Made by a program: the position numbers and the translations under genes
DNA from: Candidatus Omnitrophota bacterium
Lineage (GTDB): Bacteria; Ratteibacteria; UBA8468; B48-G9; JAFGKM01
Reading direction: 5' to 3'
Length of the DNA stretch: 38,173 nt
Assembly (NCBI GenBank): GCA_023818645.1
Contig: JAMWCJ010000009.1
Location: 1-38,173 of the forward strand
Shown: piece by piece, positions 8,687-17,567 of the stretch
Layout of the letters: the number at the start of each line of letters is the position of its first letter
Position numbering within the stretch: position 1 is the first letter of the stretch
The notes under the pieces: generated by a model
What the model saw: only the letters and a program-made list of their open reading frames with translations
Told to the model about the DNA's origin: nothing
The model's database searches: none

Positions 8687-9011
8687 TTCCTTTTTCTCCT
8701 GTTCTTATTTTTATCACATTTTCAACTGGTAAAATAAAAATCTTGCCATCCCCAATTTCTCCAGTTCTTGCTGTATCAATTATGACTTTTACTATTTTTT
8801 CAACATCAATATCTTTTGCAATGATTTCTACTTTAATCTTCTCTATAAATTCAACTTTATATTTTTCTCCTCTCCAGTTGCGCACTATCCCTCCTTGTTT
8901 CCCACAACCTTCTACATCAGTGATAGTTAAACCATAATGACCAATTTTTTCAAGTTTTTCTTTTACTTTGAGTAAAAATTCAGGTCTTATTATTGCTTCA
9001 ATTTTTTTCAT
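8673..9011 (-). CDS. glnB: PII nitrogen regulatory protein
   Basis: PII proteins sense ATP/ADP, 2-oxoglutarate and nitrogen status and gate AmtB or act on nitrogen enzymes. The 112-residue protein starts MKKIEAIIRPE, and I prefer this ATG (9011) to the longer ORF-track start. The T-loop GCGKQGGIVRNWRGEKYKVE keeps Tyr51 (the uridylylation position in E. coli), Gln39 and Arg47, but has Trp at position 46 where E. coli has Tyr. The B-loop TARTGEIGDGKIF and the C-terminal RTGEKGNAAI are standard. It lies 13 bases after amtB, the usual amtB-glnK partnership, and overlaps the amidotransferase gene by 14 bases. GlnB versus GlnK naming is arbitrary here; no glnD or glnE is in the window. Confidence 0.94.
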   Translation of the reverse strand: MKKIEAIIRPEFLLKVKEKLEKIGHYGLTITDVEGCGKQGGIVRNWRGEKYKVEFIEKIKVEIIAKDIDVEKIVKVIIDTARTGEIGDGKIFILPVENVIKIRTGEKGNAAI

Positions 9012-9024
9012 AATTTCCCCTTTT

Positions 9025-10323
9025 TCAAAAATATGTTTTTTTAATATAAAATTCAGGATAGGAAATATTCCCATGTTCTCCTATATCAAGACCTTCTATC
9101 TCTTCTTTTAAACTAACTCTTATACCAATTGTTTTTTTAATTAATATCCAGAAAATTAAAGATGTAATAAAAACAAAAATACCAACGCTAATAATCCCTA
9201 CTATTTGTGTCAATAAAAGTTTAATACCACCTTTGTAAAGAAGTCCATCACTACAAGTTATCCCACATATACCATTTTTTGCAAAAAGTCCAACAGATAG
9301 AGTACCAAAAATACCATTTACAAGATGGACTGATAGAGCACCAACAGGGTCATCAATTTTTATTTTATCAAAAAATATCACAGATAAAACAACCAAAATC
9401 CCAGCAATAAATCCTATAATCATAGAAGCAGCAACTGTTACAAATGCACATGGTGCAGTTATAGCAACTAATCCTGCAAGACAGCCATTTAGAGTCATAC
9501 CAAGGTCTGGTTTACCAAGTAAAATATATGAAATTATGGTAGAACTAATCATTGCAGTTGTAGCAGAAGTATTTGTTGTAACTACTATATGACTTATTGC
9601 AATAGGGTCTGCTGTCATAGTAGAACCGGGATTAAATCCAAACCAACCAAACCATAAAACAAATGTTCCAATAGTTGCAAGTGGTAAACTGTGTCCAGGG
9701 ATAATATTGGTTTTCCCATTTTCATATTTCCCAAAGCGCGGTCCTAATAATAAAACACCTGCAAGTGCAGCCCACCCACCAACTGAATGAACAACAGTTG
9801 AACCAGCAAAATCAAGCATTCCAAGTTTACTAAGCCAGCCACCTCCCCATACCCAGTGCCCAACTATAGGATATATAAACATACACATCAAAAAACTGAA
9901 GATAATAAAAGAGGTATACTTAATTCTTTCTGCAACAGCACCTGAAACAATTGTTGCTGCTGTTCCACAAAATGCAAGTTGAAAGAAAAATTTTGCATAT
10001 AAAGGAACTTTAACCCATGATAATGCAGAATAAACTCCTTTATAATTATCCCCTATTGAGGGAGAATTATCTGGTCCTTGTAAAAGAAATAATCCTTTAA
10101 AACCAATGAACCCATTTCCATCACCAAACATTAATCCCCATCCAACAAATAAAAAAGCAAGAGATGTAACTGCAAAAACAATAAAATTCTTTGATAGAAT
10201 ATTTGTTGTATTTTTTGTTCTTGTAAAACCACTCTCTACCATAGCAAAGCCAAGATTCATAAAAAATACAAGTTTTGCAGTTACTAAAACCCAAATAGTA
10301 TTCACAATTGTTGTAATATCCAT
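9025..10323 (-). CDS. amtB: Ammonium transporter
   Basis: This 432-residue Amt/MEP/Rh family channel has eleven expected membrane helices. Key motifs are MNLGFAMVESGFTRTKN near the N-terminus, the ammonium-site and twin-histidine helix DFAGSTVVHSVGG, and the second histidine in GALSVHLVNGIFGTLSVG. FGWFGFNPGST is also typical. There is no cleavable signal peptide, so it starts directly at helix 1. It is the first gene of the nitrogen operon and is followed at 13 bases by its regulator glnB. The ribosome binding site AGGTGG directly follows a terminator-type hairpin with a T run, which suggests control by transcription attenuation. Confidence 0.97.
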   Translation of the reverse strand: MDITTIVNTIWVLVTAKLVFFMNLGFAMVESGFTRTKNTTNILSKNFIVFAVTSLAFLFVGWGLMFGDGNGFIGFKGLFLLQGPDNSPSIGDNYKGVYSALSWVKVPLYAKFFFQLAFCGTAATIVSGAVAERIKYTSFIIFSFLMCMFIYPIVGHWVWGGGWLSKLGMLDFAGSTVVHSVGGWAALAGVLLLGPRFGKYENGKTNIIPGHSLPLATIGTFVLWFGWFGFNPGSTMTADPIAISHIVVTTNTSATTAMISSTIISYILLGKPDLGMTLNGCLAGLVAITAPCAFVTVAASMIIGFIAGILVVLSVIFFDKIKIDDPVGALSVHLVNGIFGTLSVGLFAKNGICGITCSDGLLYKGGIKLLLTQIVGIISVGIFVFITSLIFWILIKKTIGIRVSLKEEIEGLDIGEHGNISYPEFYIKKTYF

Positions 10324-10335
10324 TTTTAACCACCT

Positions 10336-10375
10336 AAAAACAAAAAGGCGCTTTCCCCTCCTTGGGGAAAACGCC
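10336..10375 (-). terminator. Terminator-type hairpin abutting the amtB ribosome binding site
   Basis: On the minus strand a hairpin pairs CCCC/GGGG, TTT/AAA and, past one mismatch, GGCG/CGCC around a 5-base loop. TTTTTGTTTTT follows, and then directly AGGTGG and the amtB ATG. It may end the nadE-regulator transcript. No promoter can fit between it and amtB, so amtB transcripts must read through it or start upstream of it. No clear promoter was found between 10376 and 10462. Confidence 0.75.
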
Positions 10376-10462
10376 CTTGTTTTTTAAAATTTTAATCCTA
10401 CTTTGGATTTTCTTTCTTTATATTATTAAAGTAAAAATTTTCTATTTTTGGTAACTAAAAAA

Positions 10463-10948
10463 TTAAATTTCTATTTTTTTTAAGCCAGTCACCTTGCTTT
10501 TAATTTTTTTGATAATTTTAATTACCATAACATGAGAAATTCCTAAAGTTTGTCCAATTTCTCTTGTTGTATATCCTTCTATTATAAGATTTACAACTTT
10601 TTTTTCTCTCTCATTTAACAAATCATATATTTCTTCTAAATCTATTAAATATGAATTTTTTTTACTTACTTTTTCAAAACATATATTCTTTTCCATCAAT
10701 TCGTCCAAACTTATAAATTTTTGAGATTTATTTTTTCTCATAAAATTTTTAAAATAAAAATAACACCTTTTTAAAATATATCTCTCATTTTTCCCTTCAA
10801 GATTCCCATTGTTCCATTCAATCCATAAATATAAATAAATTTCTTGAAGCAAATCATCTTTTTCAAAGATATTATTTCTATTTTTAAATTTTCTCAATAT
10901 ATAGTCTAATTTACTATCCAATTTTTTAATAAGTTCTAAATATTCCAT
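10463..10948 (-). CDS. Small sigma70-like / HTH transcription factor
   Basis: This 161-residue basic protein has the layout of a small ECF-type sigma factor. An N-terminal helical part includes DDLLQEIYLYLWIEW, resembling sigma region 2 (residues about 30-45). A C-terminal helix-turn-helix is LNEREKKVVNLIIEGYTTRE followed by IGQTLGISHVMVIKIIKKIK (residues about 113-152), resembling region 4. It overlaps nadE by 13 bases and has no ribosome binding site of its own, so it is probably made by translational coupling. It is the gene just before the amtB operon. A role in nitrogen or NAD-linked regulation is only inferred from position. No anti-sigma gene is adjacent. Confidence 0.75.
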   Translation of the reverse strand: MEYLELIKKLDSKLDYILRKFKNRNNIFEKDDLLQEIYLYLWIEWNNGNLEGKNERYILKRCYFYFKNFMRKNKSQKFISLDELMEKNICFEKVSKKNSYLIDLEEIYDLLNEREKKVVNLIIEGYTTREIGQTLGISHVMVIKIIKKIKSKVTGLKKIEI

Positions 10949-12543
10949 TTTAAGTATTTATTTATAATTGGCATTCTTCTATCTTTACCAAATGCTTTTG
11001 GTGTTATTTTAATTCCTGGTGGCGATTGTCTTCTTTTGTATTCATTTCTGTCAACCATTTTTAAAACTTTCTTAATTAAATTTTCATCAAAGCCAATATT
11101 AACAATCTCTTCATAACTTTTATCATTCTCTATATATTCTTTTAAAATTGAATCAAGAACTTCATATGGTGGTAATGTATCAGTATCTTTTTGATTTTCT
11201 TTTAATTCTGCTGTTGGTTCTTTTATAAATATATTTTCAGGTATAACTGGAGATATTGAATTTCTCCACTTCGCTATCTTATATACCATTGTTTTATAAA
11301 GGTCTTTTATAACAGCAAATCCTCCCGCCATATCTCCATATAAAGTTGCATAACCAACGCTCATTTCTGATTTATTCCCAGTTGTCAGAACAAGATATCC
11401 AAATTTGTTTGATAAAGCCATTAAAATATTACCTCTTATTCTTGCCTGTATATTTTCTTCGGTAATATCAAATGGTCTATCTTGAAATATATCTTTTAAT
11501 GTTTCAAGATAAGAATTAAAAATTTTTTCAATGGATATGATTTTAAACTCTATTCCAAGATTTTTTGCAAGTTTTTTTGCATCTAAATAAGATTGAGGAG
11601 ATGAAAAGCGTGAAGGCATAAAAATACCGATAACATTTTCTTTCCCAAGTGCATCAACAGCAATTGTAGCAGTCAATGCAGAATCAATACCACCACTTAA
11701 TCCAATAACGACTTTTTTAAAATTATTTTTGTAAACATAGTCTCTCAATCCACATATAAGACCTTTGTATATCTCTTCACTTTCATTTACTTCTTCAATT
11801 TCAATTGGTTTATCTTCTGATGAAAATATCAAAATCTCTTCTTCAAAAGGTTTTCCTTTTTTTATAACTTGTCCCTTATTATTAACTGCTAAACTTTGAC
11901 CATCAAAAAGAAGTTCATCCTGCCCTCCAACAAGATTTGTATAAAACAAAAAAATATTATATTTTAAAGATATCTCTTTTATAATTCTTTCTCTTTCTTT
12001 TATTTTCTTATAGTGGTATGGAGAAGCATTTAAAACAAAAATATATATTGCACCATTTTTAATCTGTTTTTTATAAGGACCATGTTTGTGCCATATATCT
12101 TCACAAATTACGACACCAAATTTTATTCCATTAATTTCAAAAAATCCAATTTCTCTTCCTTTTGAAAAATATCTTTTTTCATCAAATACACCATAATTAG
12201 GAAGAATTTTTTTATTATAGATGCCTATTATTTCACCTTTATAAATAATCCCAGCAGAATTATAAACTTTATTATTTTTCTTGTTCACAAAACCAACAAT
12301 TACAATAGAATTTTTTACATTTTTTCTTATTTTTTGCAATGCATTTAAGTTATCTTCTATAAATTTCCTTCTTAGTAATAAATCCTCAGGTGGATATCCT
12401 GTGATAGATAGTTCTGGAAAACAAATAAAATTACATTCTTCTTTTTCTCCTTTTTCAATTGCTTTTATAATTTTTTCTGTATTTCCTAAAATATCACCAA
12501 CAGTAAAATTTAATTGACATAAAGCAACTTTAATATTTCCCAT
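10936..12543 (-). CDS. nadE: Glutamine-dependent NAD+ synthetase
   Basis: NadE amidates nicotinic acid adenine dinucleotide to NAD+ using glutamine. The 535-residue protein is a two-domain form. The N-terminal nitrilase-fold glutaminase has the Glu in FPELSITGYPPEDLL, the Lys in KKILPNYGVFDEKRYF and the Cys in GVVICEDIWH. The C-terminal synthetase has the ATP-pyrophosphatase loop IGLSGGIDSALTATIA and the motif GNKSEMSVGYATLYGDMAGG. C-terminal RRQSPPGIKITPKAFGKDRR is also typical. A strong AAAGGAGG site precedes the ATG. It is followed by the overlapping sigma-like gene. A 287-base non-coding region with a hairpin and an inverted-repeat element separates it from guaA. Confidence 0.97.
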   Translation of the reverse strand: MGNIKVALCQLNFTVGDILGNTEKIIKAIEKGEKEECNFICFPELSITGYPPEDLLLRRKFIEDNLNALQKIRKNVKNSIVIVGFVNKKNNKVYNSAGIIYKGEIIGIYNKKILPNYGVFDEKRYFSKGREIGFFEINGIKFGVVICEDIWHKHGPYKKQIKNGAIYIFVLNASPYHYKKIKERERIIKEISLKYNIFLFYTNLVGGQDELLFDGQSLAVNNKGQVIKKGKPFEEEILIFSSEDKPIEIEEVNESEEIYKGLICGLRDYVYKNNFKKVVIGLSGGIDSALTATIAVDALGKENVIGIFMPSRFSSPQSYLDAKKLAKNLGIEFKIISIEKIFNSYLETLKDIFQDRPFDITEENIQARIRGNILMALSNKFGYLVLTTGNKSEMSVGYATLYGDMAGGFAVIKDLYKTMVYKIAKWRNSISPVIPENIFIKEPTAELKENQKDTDTLPPYEVLDSILKEYIENDKSYEEIVNIGFDENLIKKVLKMVDRNEYKRRQSPPGIKITPKAFGKDRRMPIINKYLKWNI

Positions 12544-12570
12544 AATTCCTCCTTTTAATTATTGATTTTC

Positions 12571-12605
12571 CCTCATTGGGCAGGAACTTCTTTGTTCGGG
12601 TGAGG
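12571..12605 (-). other. Hairpin in the nadE leader
   Basis: CCTCA at one end pairs with TGAGG at the other, and an inner GAAC/GTTC stem closes a 6-base loop. Unpaired C/G-rich bases lie between the two stems. It lies 28 bases upstream of nadE and has no T run on the nadE side, so it is not an intrinsic terminator for that direction. I could not match it to a known riboswitch; it may be a structured leader element. Confidence 0.4.
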
Positions 12606-12642
12606 ACATTCTCTTTTTTCATTTTTACATATTTTAAATTCT

Positions 12643-12807
12643 TTGTCAAGTCAAATTCGCCATATAGTTCCTTTTAATTTTTAACTTTCTTTATCATTCC
12701 TAAATTTTCTTTAAAATTTATGGTGCTAAAGAGAAAAAGTAGAAATAAGGAATACCAATGGGAAAGAAGGATTTTTAAAAATTAAAGTGGCGAATTTGAT
12801 TTGACAA
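12643..12807. repeat. 165-bp element with 20-bp terminal inverted repeats (MITE-like)
   Basis: The left end TTGTCAAGTCAAATTCGCCA and the right end TGGCGAATTTGATTTGACAA are inverted copies with one mismatch in 20. A second block, TTTAATTTTTAA, is also shared in inverted orientation further in, so the whole could fold into a long imperfect hairpin. It carries no ORF and fills most of the gap between guaA and nadE. No clear target-site duplication is visible and no second copy was seen in this window. A MITE-like element or an intergenic structured repeat are both possible. Confidence 0.6.
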
Positions 12808-12830
12808 CCACTGATGTTAGTTATTAAAAT

Positions 12831-14351
12831 CTATTCCCATTCAATTGTTGCAGGTGGTTTTGAAGTTATATCATATACAACTCTATTAACCCCTTTAACT
12901 TTATTTATAATTCTATTTGATATTCTTTCAAGTATCTTATAAGGAATTTTTACCCAATCAGCAGTCATTCCATCTACACTTTTTACAACTCTAATAGCAA
13001 TAACATTTTCATAAGTTCTTTTGTCTCCCATAATTCCAACACTTTTTATAGGCAATAAAACTGCAAATGCCTGCCAGATTTTATTATAAAGACCTGCTTT
13101 TTTTATTTCCTGTTCAACTATAAAGTCGGCCTTTCTCAATATTTCAAGTTGTTCTTCTGTTATCTTACCTATAATTCTTACTGCAAGTCCAGGACCTGGG
13201 AATGGATGTCTTTTTATTATAAAATCTGGTAGATTTAATTCTTTTGCAATTTTTCTTATCTCATCTTTAAATAAAAATTTAAATGGTTCAATAAGTTTAA
13301 ATTTCATATTTTCAGGGAGTCCCCCAACATTATGATGTGTTTTTATCCTTACAGATGGTCCTTTGAATGGAGAAATACTTTCTATAAGGTCAGGGTATAG
13401 AGTTCCTTGTGCAAGATATTGAGCACCAAATCTTTCTCCTTCTTTCTCAAAAATTTCAATAAATGTATTACCTATAATCTTTCTTTTATCTTCAGGGTCT
13501 TCTATATTTTTTAATCTTTCAAGGAATATATTTGAAGCATCTATATATTTAAAATTGATTTTATTTTTGAAAAAATTTATTATTTCTTCTGGTTCATTTT
13601 CCCTTAAAAGTCCATTGTTTATAAATATACTTAAAGAATTTTCCCCACAAACTTCATTAAGAATTAAAGATAAAACAGAAGAATCAATCCCTCCACTTAA
13701 TGCACATATAATTTTTTTATTATTTACTTTTTCTTTTATCTCATTTTTAATTTTTTTTAGGATGGAGCCAAAAGACCAGTCAGATTTTAAATTACATATA
13801 TTGAAAAGAAAATTTTTCAAAATCTTTTTCCCTTCTTCTGTATGAATAACTTCTGGATGAAATTGAACTCCATAAATTTTTTTATTCTTATCTCTGAAAG
13901 CACCTATTTTTACATTCTCTGTTTTTCCTATTATTTTGAATTCTTTTGGTAATTTGCTTACATAGTCCCAATGGCTCATCCAAACAATTGTTTCTTTTTT
14001 TAAGGATTTAAAAATTTCTTCATTAGTATCTGGATAGAAAATTGTCTTTCCATATTCCCTTATCTTTCCATGAGAAACTTTTCCACCAAAATATTTCGCT
14101 ATAAGTTGCATTCCATAACAAATTCCTAAAATATAAAATTCTTTGCTTTTAAAAATTCTTTCATCAAAATCTAATTCTTTTTTAGATATATGTCCTGGAC
14201 CACCTGATAAAATTAAAACATTTACATTTTTATCTTTCAATTCTTCATATCTTGTTGTAAAATGAAAAATTTCACAATAAACCTTTAATTCTCTAACTCT
14301 TCTTGCTATAAGTTGTGTATATTGTGAACCAAAATCAATTATTGCAACCAT
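12831..14351 (-). CDS. guaA: GMP synthase (glutamine-hydrolysing)
   Basis: GuaA converts XMP to GMP with ATP and glutamine. The class I amidotransferase half shows IIDFGSQYTQLIARRVRE, the nucleophile elbow YILGICYGMQLIAKYFGG and the His-Glu pair in VQFHPEVIHTEEG. The synthetase half has the P-loop CALSGGIDSSVLSLIL. The C-terminal dimerisation domain ends VVYDITSKPPATIEWE, the family terminus. The length of 506 aa is normal. It is the last gene of purF-carA-carB(N)-carB(C)-guaA, starting 17 bases inside carB(C). The 287-base region downstream contains the inverted-repeat element and no obvious terminator. Confidence 0.98.
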   Translation of the reverse strand: MVAIIDFGSQYTQLIARRVRELKVYCEIFHFTTRYEELKDKNVNVLILSGGPGHISKKELDFDERIFKSKEFYILGICYGMQLIAKYFGGKVSHGKIREYGKTIFYPDTNEEIFKSLKKETIVWMSHWDYVSKLPKEFKIIGKTENVKIGAFRDKNKKIYGVQFHPEVIHTEEGKKILKNFLFNICNLKSDWSFGSILKKIKNEIKEKVNNKKIICALSGGIDSSVLSLILNEVCGENSLSIFINNGLLRENEPEEIINFFKNKINFKYIDASNIFLERLKNIEDPEDKRKIIGNTFIEIFEKEGERFGAQYLAQGTLYPDLIESISPFKGPSVRIKTHHNVGGLPENMKFKLIEPFKFLFKDEIRKIAKELNLPDFIIKRHPFPGPGLAVRIIGKITEEQLEILRKADFIVEQEIKKAGLYNKIWQAFAVLLPIKSVGIMGDKRTYENVIAIRVVKSVDGMTADWVKIPYKILERISNRIINKVKGVNRVVYDITSKPPATIEWE

Positions 14352-15915
14352 CTATATCACTTTTTTTAAATTTATAATATTCTTTAATATCCATCACTTT
14401 AAGTCCAATCTCTTTAAGTTTTTTAATTGCATAAATTGTTGCTTTAGCACCTGGTATTGTTGTTACTAAAGGAATATTTCTTTGAACAGCAATTGTCCTT
14501 ATTGAAACTATATCTTTTTTAGGTTTCTTACCAGATGGAGTATTTATTATAAGCGATATCTCATTATTTATTATATAATCAAGTATATTTGGTCTTCCTT
14601 CATAAATTTTTGGTATAATTTTAACCTTTATTCCTGACTCATATAAGATTTTTCCAGTTCCTCCACTTGCTAATATTTTAAATCCAAGGTTTTCTAATTC
14701 TTTTGCTATTGAAATTATGTAAGGTTTATCTTTATCTTTTACACTTATAAAAACATTTCCTGATGTTGGCAAATTTTGTCCTGCTGCTAATTGACTTTTT
14801 GCATAAGCAATTTCAAAACTTTCATCAATACCCATTACCTCCCCTGTTGATTTCATTTCAGGACCTAAAATTGCGTCAACATTTCCAAATCTATTAAATG
14901 GGAAAACAGATTCTTTTACTGCATAATAATTTAAATTTACTTCTTTTGTAAAATTTAATTCTTTTAATCTCTTTCCTATCATTATCTTTGTTGCAAGTTT
15001 TGCAAGTGGAACACCTATTGCTTTACTAACAAATGGAATTGTTCTTGATGCTCTTGGATTTACTTCAAGGACATATACTTTACCATTTTTTACTGCATAT
15101 TGAATATTTATAAGACCAATTATATTTAATGATAGAGCAAGTTTTTTAGTTATTTCTTTTATTTCCTCTATTATATTTTTTTTTAAACTATAAGGTGGTA
15201 TAACCATTGCACTATCTCCTGAATGAATACCTGCTTCTTCTATATGCTCCATTATCCCACCAATAACACATAAATTACCATCACATATTGCATCAACATC
15301 AACTTCAATTGCATCTTCAAGAAATTTATCTATTAAAATAGGATGTTCTGGTGAAACTTCTACTGCTTTTTCAATAAACTCTTTTAGTGCTTCTTCATCA
15401 TAAACAATTTCCATAGCCCTTCCACCAAGAACATAAGATGGTCTTACTAAAACTGGATAACCAAGTTTCCTGGCTATTTTTTTCGCTTCATCATATGTAA
15501 AAGCAGTTCCACTTGGTGGTTGTGTAATCTTTAATCTTTCTATTAATTTACTAAATTTTTCTCTATTTTCTGCTATATCAATTGCAATAGGGTCTGTTCC
15601 TAAAATTTTAACACCTGCATTTTTTAAAGGTATAGCAAGTTTTAAAGGTGTCTGTCCTCCAAATTGTAGAATAACACCAATTGGGTCTTCCTTCTCAATA
15701 ATATTTAATACATCTTCAAAAGTAAGTGGTTCAAAATATAATCTTGTGGAAGTATCATAGTCAGTGCTAACTGTTTCTGGATTACAATTTATCATTATAC
15801 TTTCATACCCTTCCTCCTTTAATGCAAATGATGCATGAACACAACAATAATCAAATTCTATACCTTGACCTATTCTATTTGGACCTCCACCAAGTATAAC
15901 AACTCTTTTTTTCAT
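14335..15915 (-). CDS. carB: Carbamoyl-phosphate synthase large subunit, C-terminal half
   Basis: This 526-residue protein equals the second half of CarB: the carbamate-phosphorylating ATP-grasp unit plus the allosteric domain. It begins MKKRVVILGGGPNRIGQGIE, the exact junction motif inside full-length CarB. It continues with FGGQTPLKLAIPLKNAGVKI, RPSYVLGGRAMEIVYDEE and VLEVNPRASRTIPFVSKA. Residues from about 390 (VFISVKDKDKPYIISIAKEL) form the MGS-like regulatory domain. It starts two bases after the stop of the N-terminal half, in a different frame. Both halves are complete at the junction, so this is a true gene split as in Aquifex and methanogens and not a frameshift. It overlaps guaA by 17 bases. 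Confidence 0.96.
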   Translation of the reverse strand: MKKRVVILGGGPNRIGQGIEFDYCCVHASFALKEEGYESIMINCNPETVSTDYDTSTRLYFEPLTFEDVLNIIEKEDPIGVILQFGGQTPLKLAIPLKNAGVKILGTDPIAIDIAENREKFSKLIERLKITQPPSGTAFTYDEAKKIARKLGYPVLVRPSYVLGGRAMEIVYDEEALKEFIEKAVEVSPEHPILIDKFLEDAIEVDVDAICDGNLCVIGGIMEHIEEAGIHSGDSAMVIPPYSLKKNIIEEIKEITKKLALSLNIIGLINIQYAVKNGKVYVLEVNPRASRTIPFVSKAIGVPLAKLATKIMIGKRLKELNFTKEVNLNYYAVKESVFPFNRFGNVDAILGPEMKSTGEVMGIDESFEIAYAKSQLAAGQNLPTSGNVFISVKDKDKPYIISIAKELENLGFKILASGGTGKILYESGIKVKIIPKIYEGRPNILDYIINNEISLIINTPSGKKPKKDIVSIRTIAVQRNIPLVTTIPGAKATIYAIKKLKEIGLKVMDIKEYYKFKKSDIDGCNN

Positions 15916-15917
15916 TT

Positions 15918-17567
15918 TTACTCTAATTTTATAAACTCGGGATTTTCATAAGTTGAATAATAATATGGAGTATAAGCAATAAATTCTCCTGCACAAGTAT
16001 CTACACATTTATAATTAACTTCAATTTTATATTCCTTTCTTAAATTTCTTATTTCAATTTCACTTTTTCCAACCAATTTCCCTATTTGTTTATCTGAAAA
16101 TCCAAGTTCTTTTGCTTTTTTCATTGTTTGGCAATCAATTTTTCTATCTTTAAATTTTTTAATTTCTTTTTCAAAATCAACAATCTCTTTTATATTTGAA
16201 AGAAACCATTTATCTATTTTGCATAAATTATAAATTTCATCTATTGTTCTCCCTTCATTAAGTGCTTTTTTAATATAAAAAATTCTTAATGGATTTGGAA
16301 TTCTTAAGCCATCTTCTATTTCCATTTTTAAGTTTATATCTTCAAGACCATAAAAATTTTCTTCTAAACTTCTTAATGCTTTTTGTAATGCTTCTTTAAA
16401 AGTTCTACCAATTGCCATAACTTCACCAACTGATTTCATAGATGTTGAAAGATATGATAAAGAACCTGGAAATTTTTCAAAATTAAATTTTGGTATTTTT
16501 ACTACACAATAATCTATTGTTGGTTCAAAACAGGCAGGTGTTTTTTTAGTAATATCATTTGGTATTTCATCAAGAGTATAGCCAATTGCAAGTTTAGTTG
16601 CTATTTTTGCTATTGGAAAACCAGTTGCCTTAGATGCAAGAGCAGAACTTCTTGAAACTCTTGGATTCATTTCAATTACAACCATTTCTCCATTATCAGG
16701 ATTTACTGCAAATTGAATATTACTACCACCTGTTTCTACTCCAATCTCTCTTATTATTTTTATTGCTGCGTCTCTCATATTCTGATATTCTTTATCTGTT
16801 AATGTTTGGACAGGAGCAACTGTTATACTGTCACCTGTATGAATTCCCATAGGGTCAAAATTTTCAATTGAACATATTATTACTACATTATCTTTTAAAT
16901 CCCTCATTACTTCAAGTTCATATTCCTTCCATCCATAAACTGATTCTTCAATTAAAATTTCATTTATTAAACTTGCATTTAATCCAATTTCCGCAAGTTC
17001 TTTAAACTCTTGGATATTATAAGCAATAGAACTTCCTGTCCCGCCAAGCGTATATGCAGGTCTTATAATTACAGGAAATCCAATCTTTTTTGATACCTCA
17101 ATTGCTTCTTTTAAATTATGTGCTATCCCACTTTCAGGAACTTTAAGACCTATATTTTTCATTGATTCTTTAAATAACTCTCTATCTTCTGCTTTTTTAA
17201 TTGCATAATAATTTGCTCCTATTAATTCAACATTATATTTCTGTAAAACACCCATTTGATAAAGTCTTGTTGCTATATTTAAGGCTGTTTGACCACCAAG
17301 TGTTGGTAAAATTGCATCTGGTTTTTCTTTTTCAACTATTTTTGCAACTATTTCAGGTATTAATGGTTCAATGTAAATTTTATCTGCCATATCAGGGTCT
17401 GTCATAATTGTTGCAGGATTACTATTTACTAAAATCACTTGATATCCTTCTTCTTTCAATGCTTTACATGCTTGAGAACCAGAATAATCAAATTCACATG
17501 CCTGACCTATTATTATTGGTCCTGAACCAATTATCATTATTCTTTTTATATCAGTTCTTTTTGGCAT
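15918..17567 (-). CDS. carB: Carbamoyl-phosphate synthase large subunit, N-terminal half
   Basis: This 549-residue protein equals the first half of CarB: the carboxyphosphate-forming ATP-grasp unit and the oligomerisation domain. It uses ammonia channelled from CarA. Motifs are [66 protein letters not shown] and [20 protein letters not shown]. The C-terminus [20 protein letters not shown] matches the end of the oligomerisation domain just before the hinge to the second half. It overlaps carA by 17 bases. The two halves must assemble non-covalently with CarA. Confidence 0.97.
   Translation of the reverse strand: MPKRTDIKRIMIIGSGPIIIGQACEFDYSGSQACKALKEEGYQVILVNSNPATIMTDPDMADKIYIEPLIPEIVAKIVEKEKPDAILPTLGGQTALNIATRLYQMGVLQKYNVELIGANYYAIKKAEDRELFKESMKNIGLKVPESGIAHNLKEAIEVSKKIGFPVIIRPAYTLGGTGSSIAYNIQEFKELAEIGLNASLINEILIEESVYGWKEYELEVMRDLKDNVVIICSIENFDPMGIHTGDSITVAPVQTLTDKEYQNMRDAAIKIIREIGVETGGSNIQFAVNPDNGEMVVIEMNPRVSRSSALASKATGFPIAKIATKLAIGYTLDEIPNDITKKTPACFEPTIDYCVVKIPKFNFEKFPGSLSYLSTSMKSVGEVMAIGRTFKEALQKALRSLEENFYGLEDINLKMEIEDGLRIPNPLRIFYIKKALNEGRTIDEIYNLCKIDKWFLSNIKEIVDFEKEIKKFKDRKIDCQTMKKAKELGFSDKQIGKLVGKSEIEIRNLRKEYKIEVNYKCVDTCAGEFIAYTPYYYSTYENPEFIKLE

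Noticed and set aside
8673-9011. Loss of the PII uridylylation Tyr
   Set aside because: Counting from the chosen start shows that Tyr51 is present (EKYKVE); the substituted residue is position 46.
12571-12605. Known riboswitch (THF, glutamine, TPP, SRP-like RNA) before nadE
   Set aside because: None of the conserved loop sequences I know for these classes is present; only a generic two-stem hairpin is seen.
15910-15925. CarB as a frameshifted pseudogene
   Set aside because: Both halves are complete, the second has its own ATG, no conserved residues are lost at the join, and the break point is the one known from naturally split CarB.
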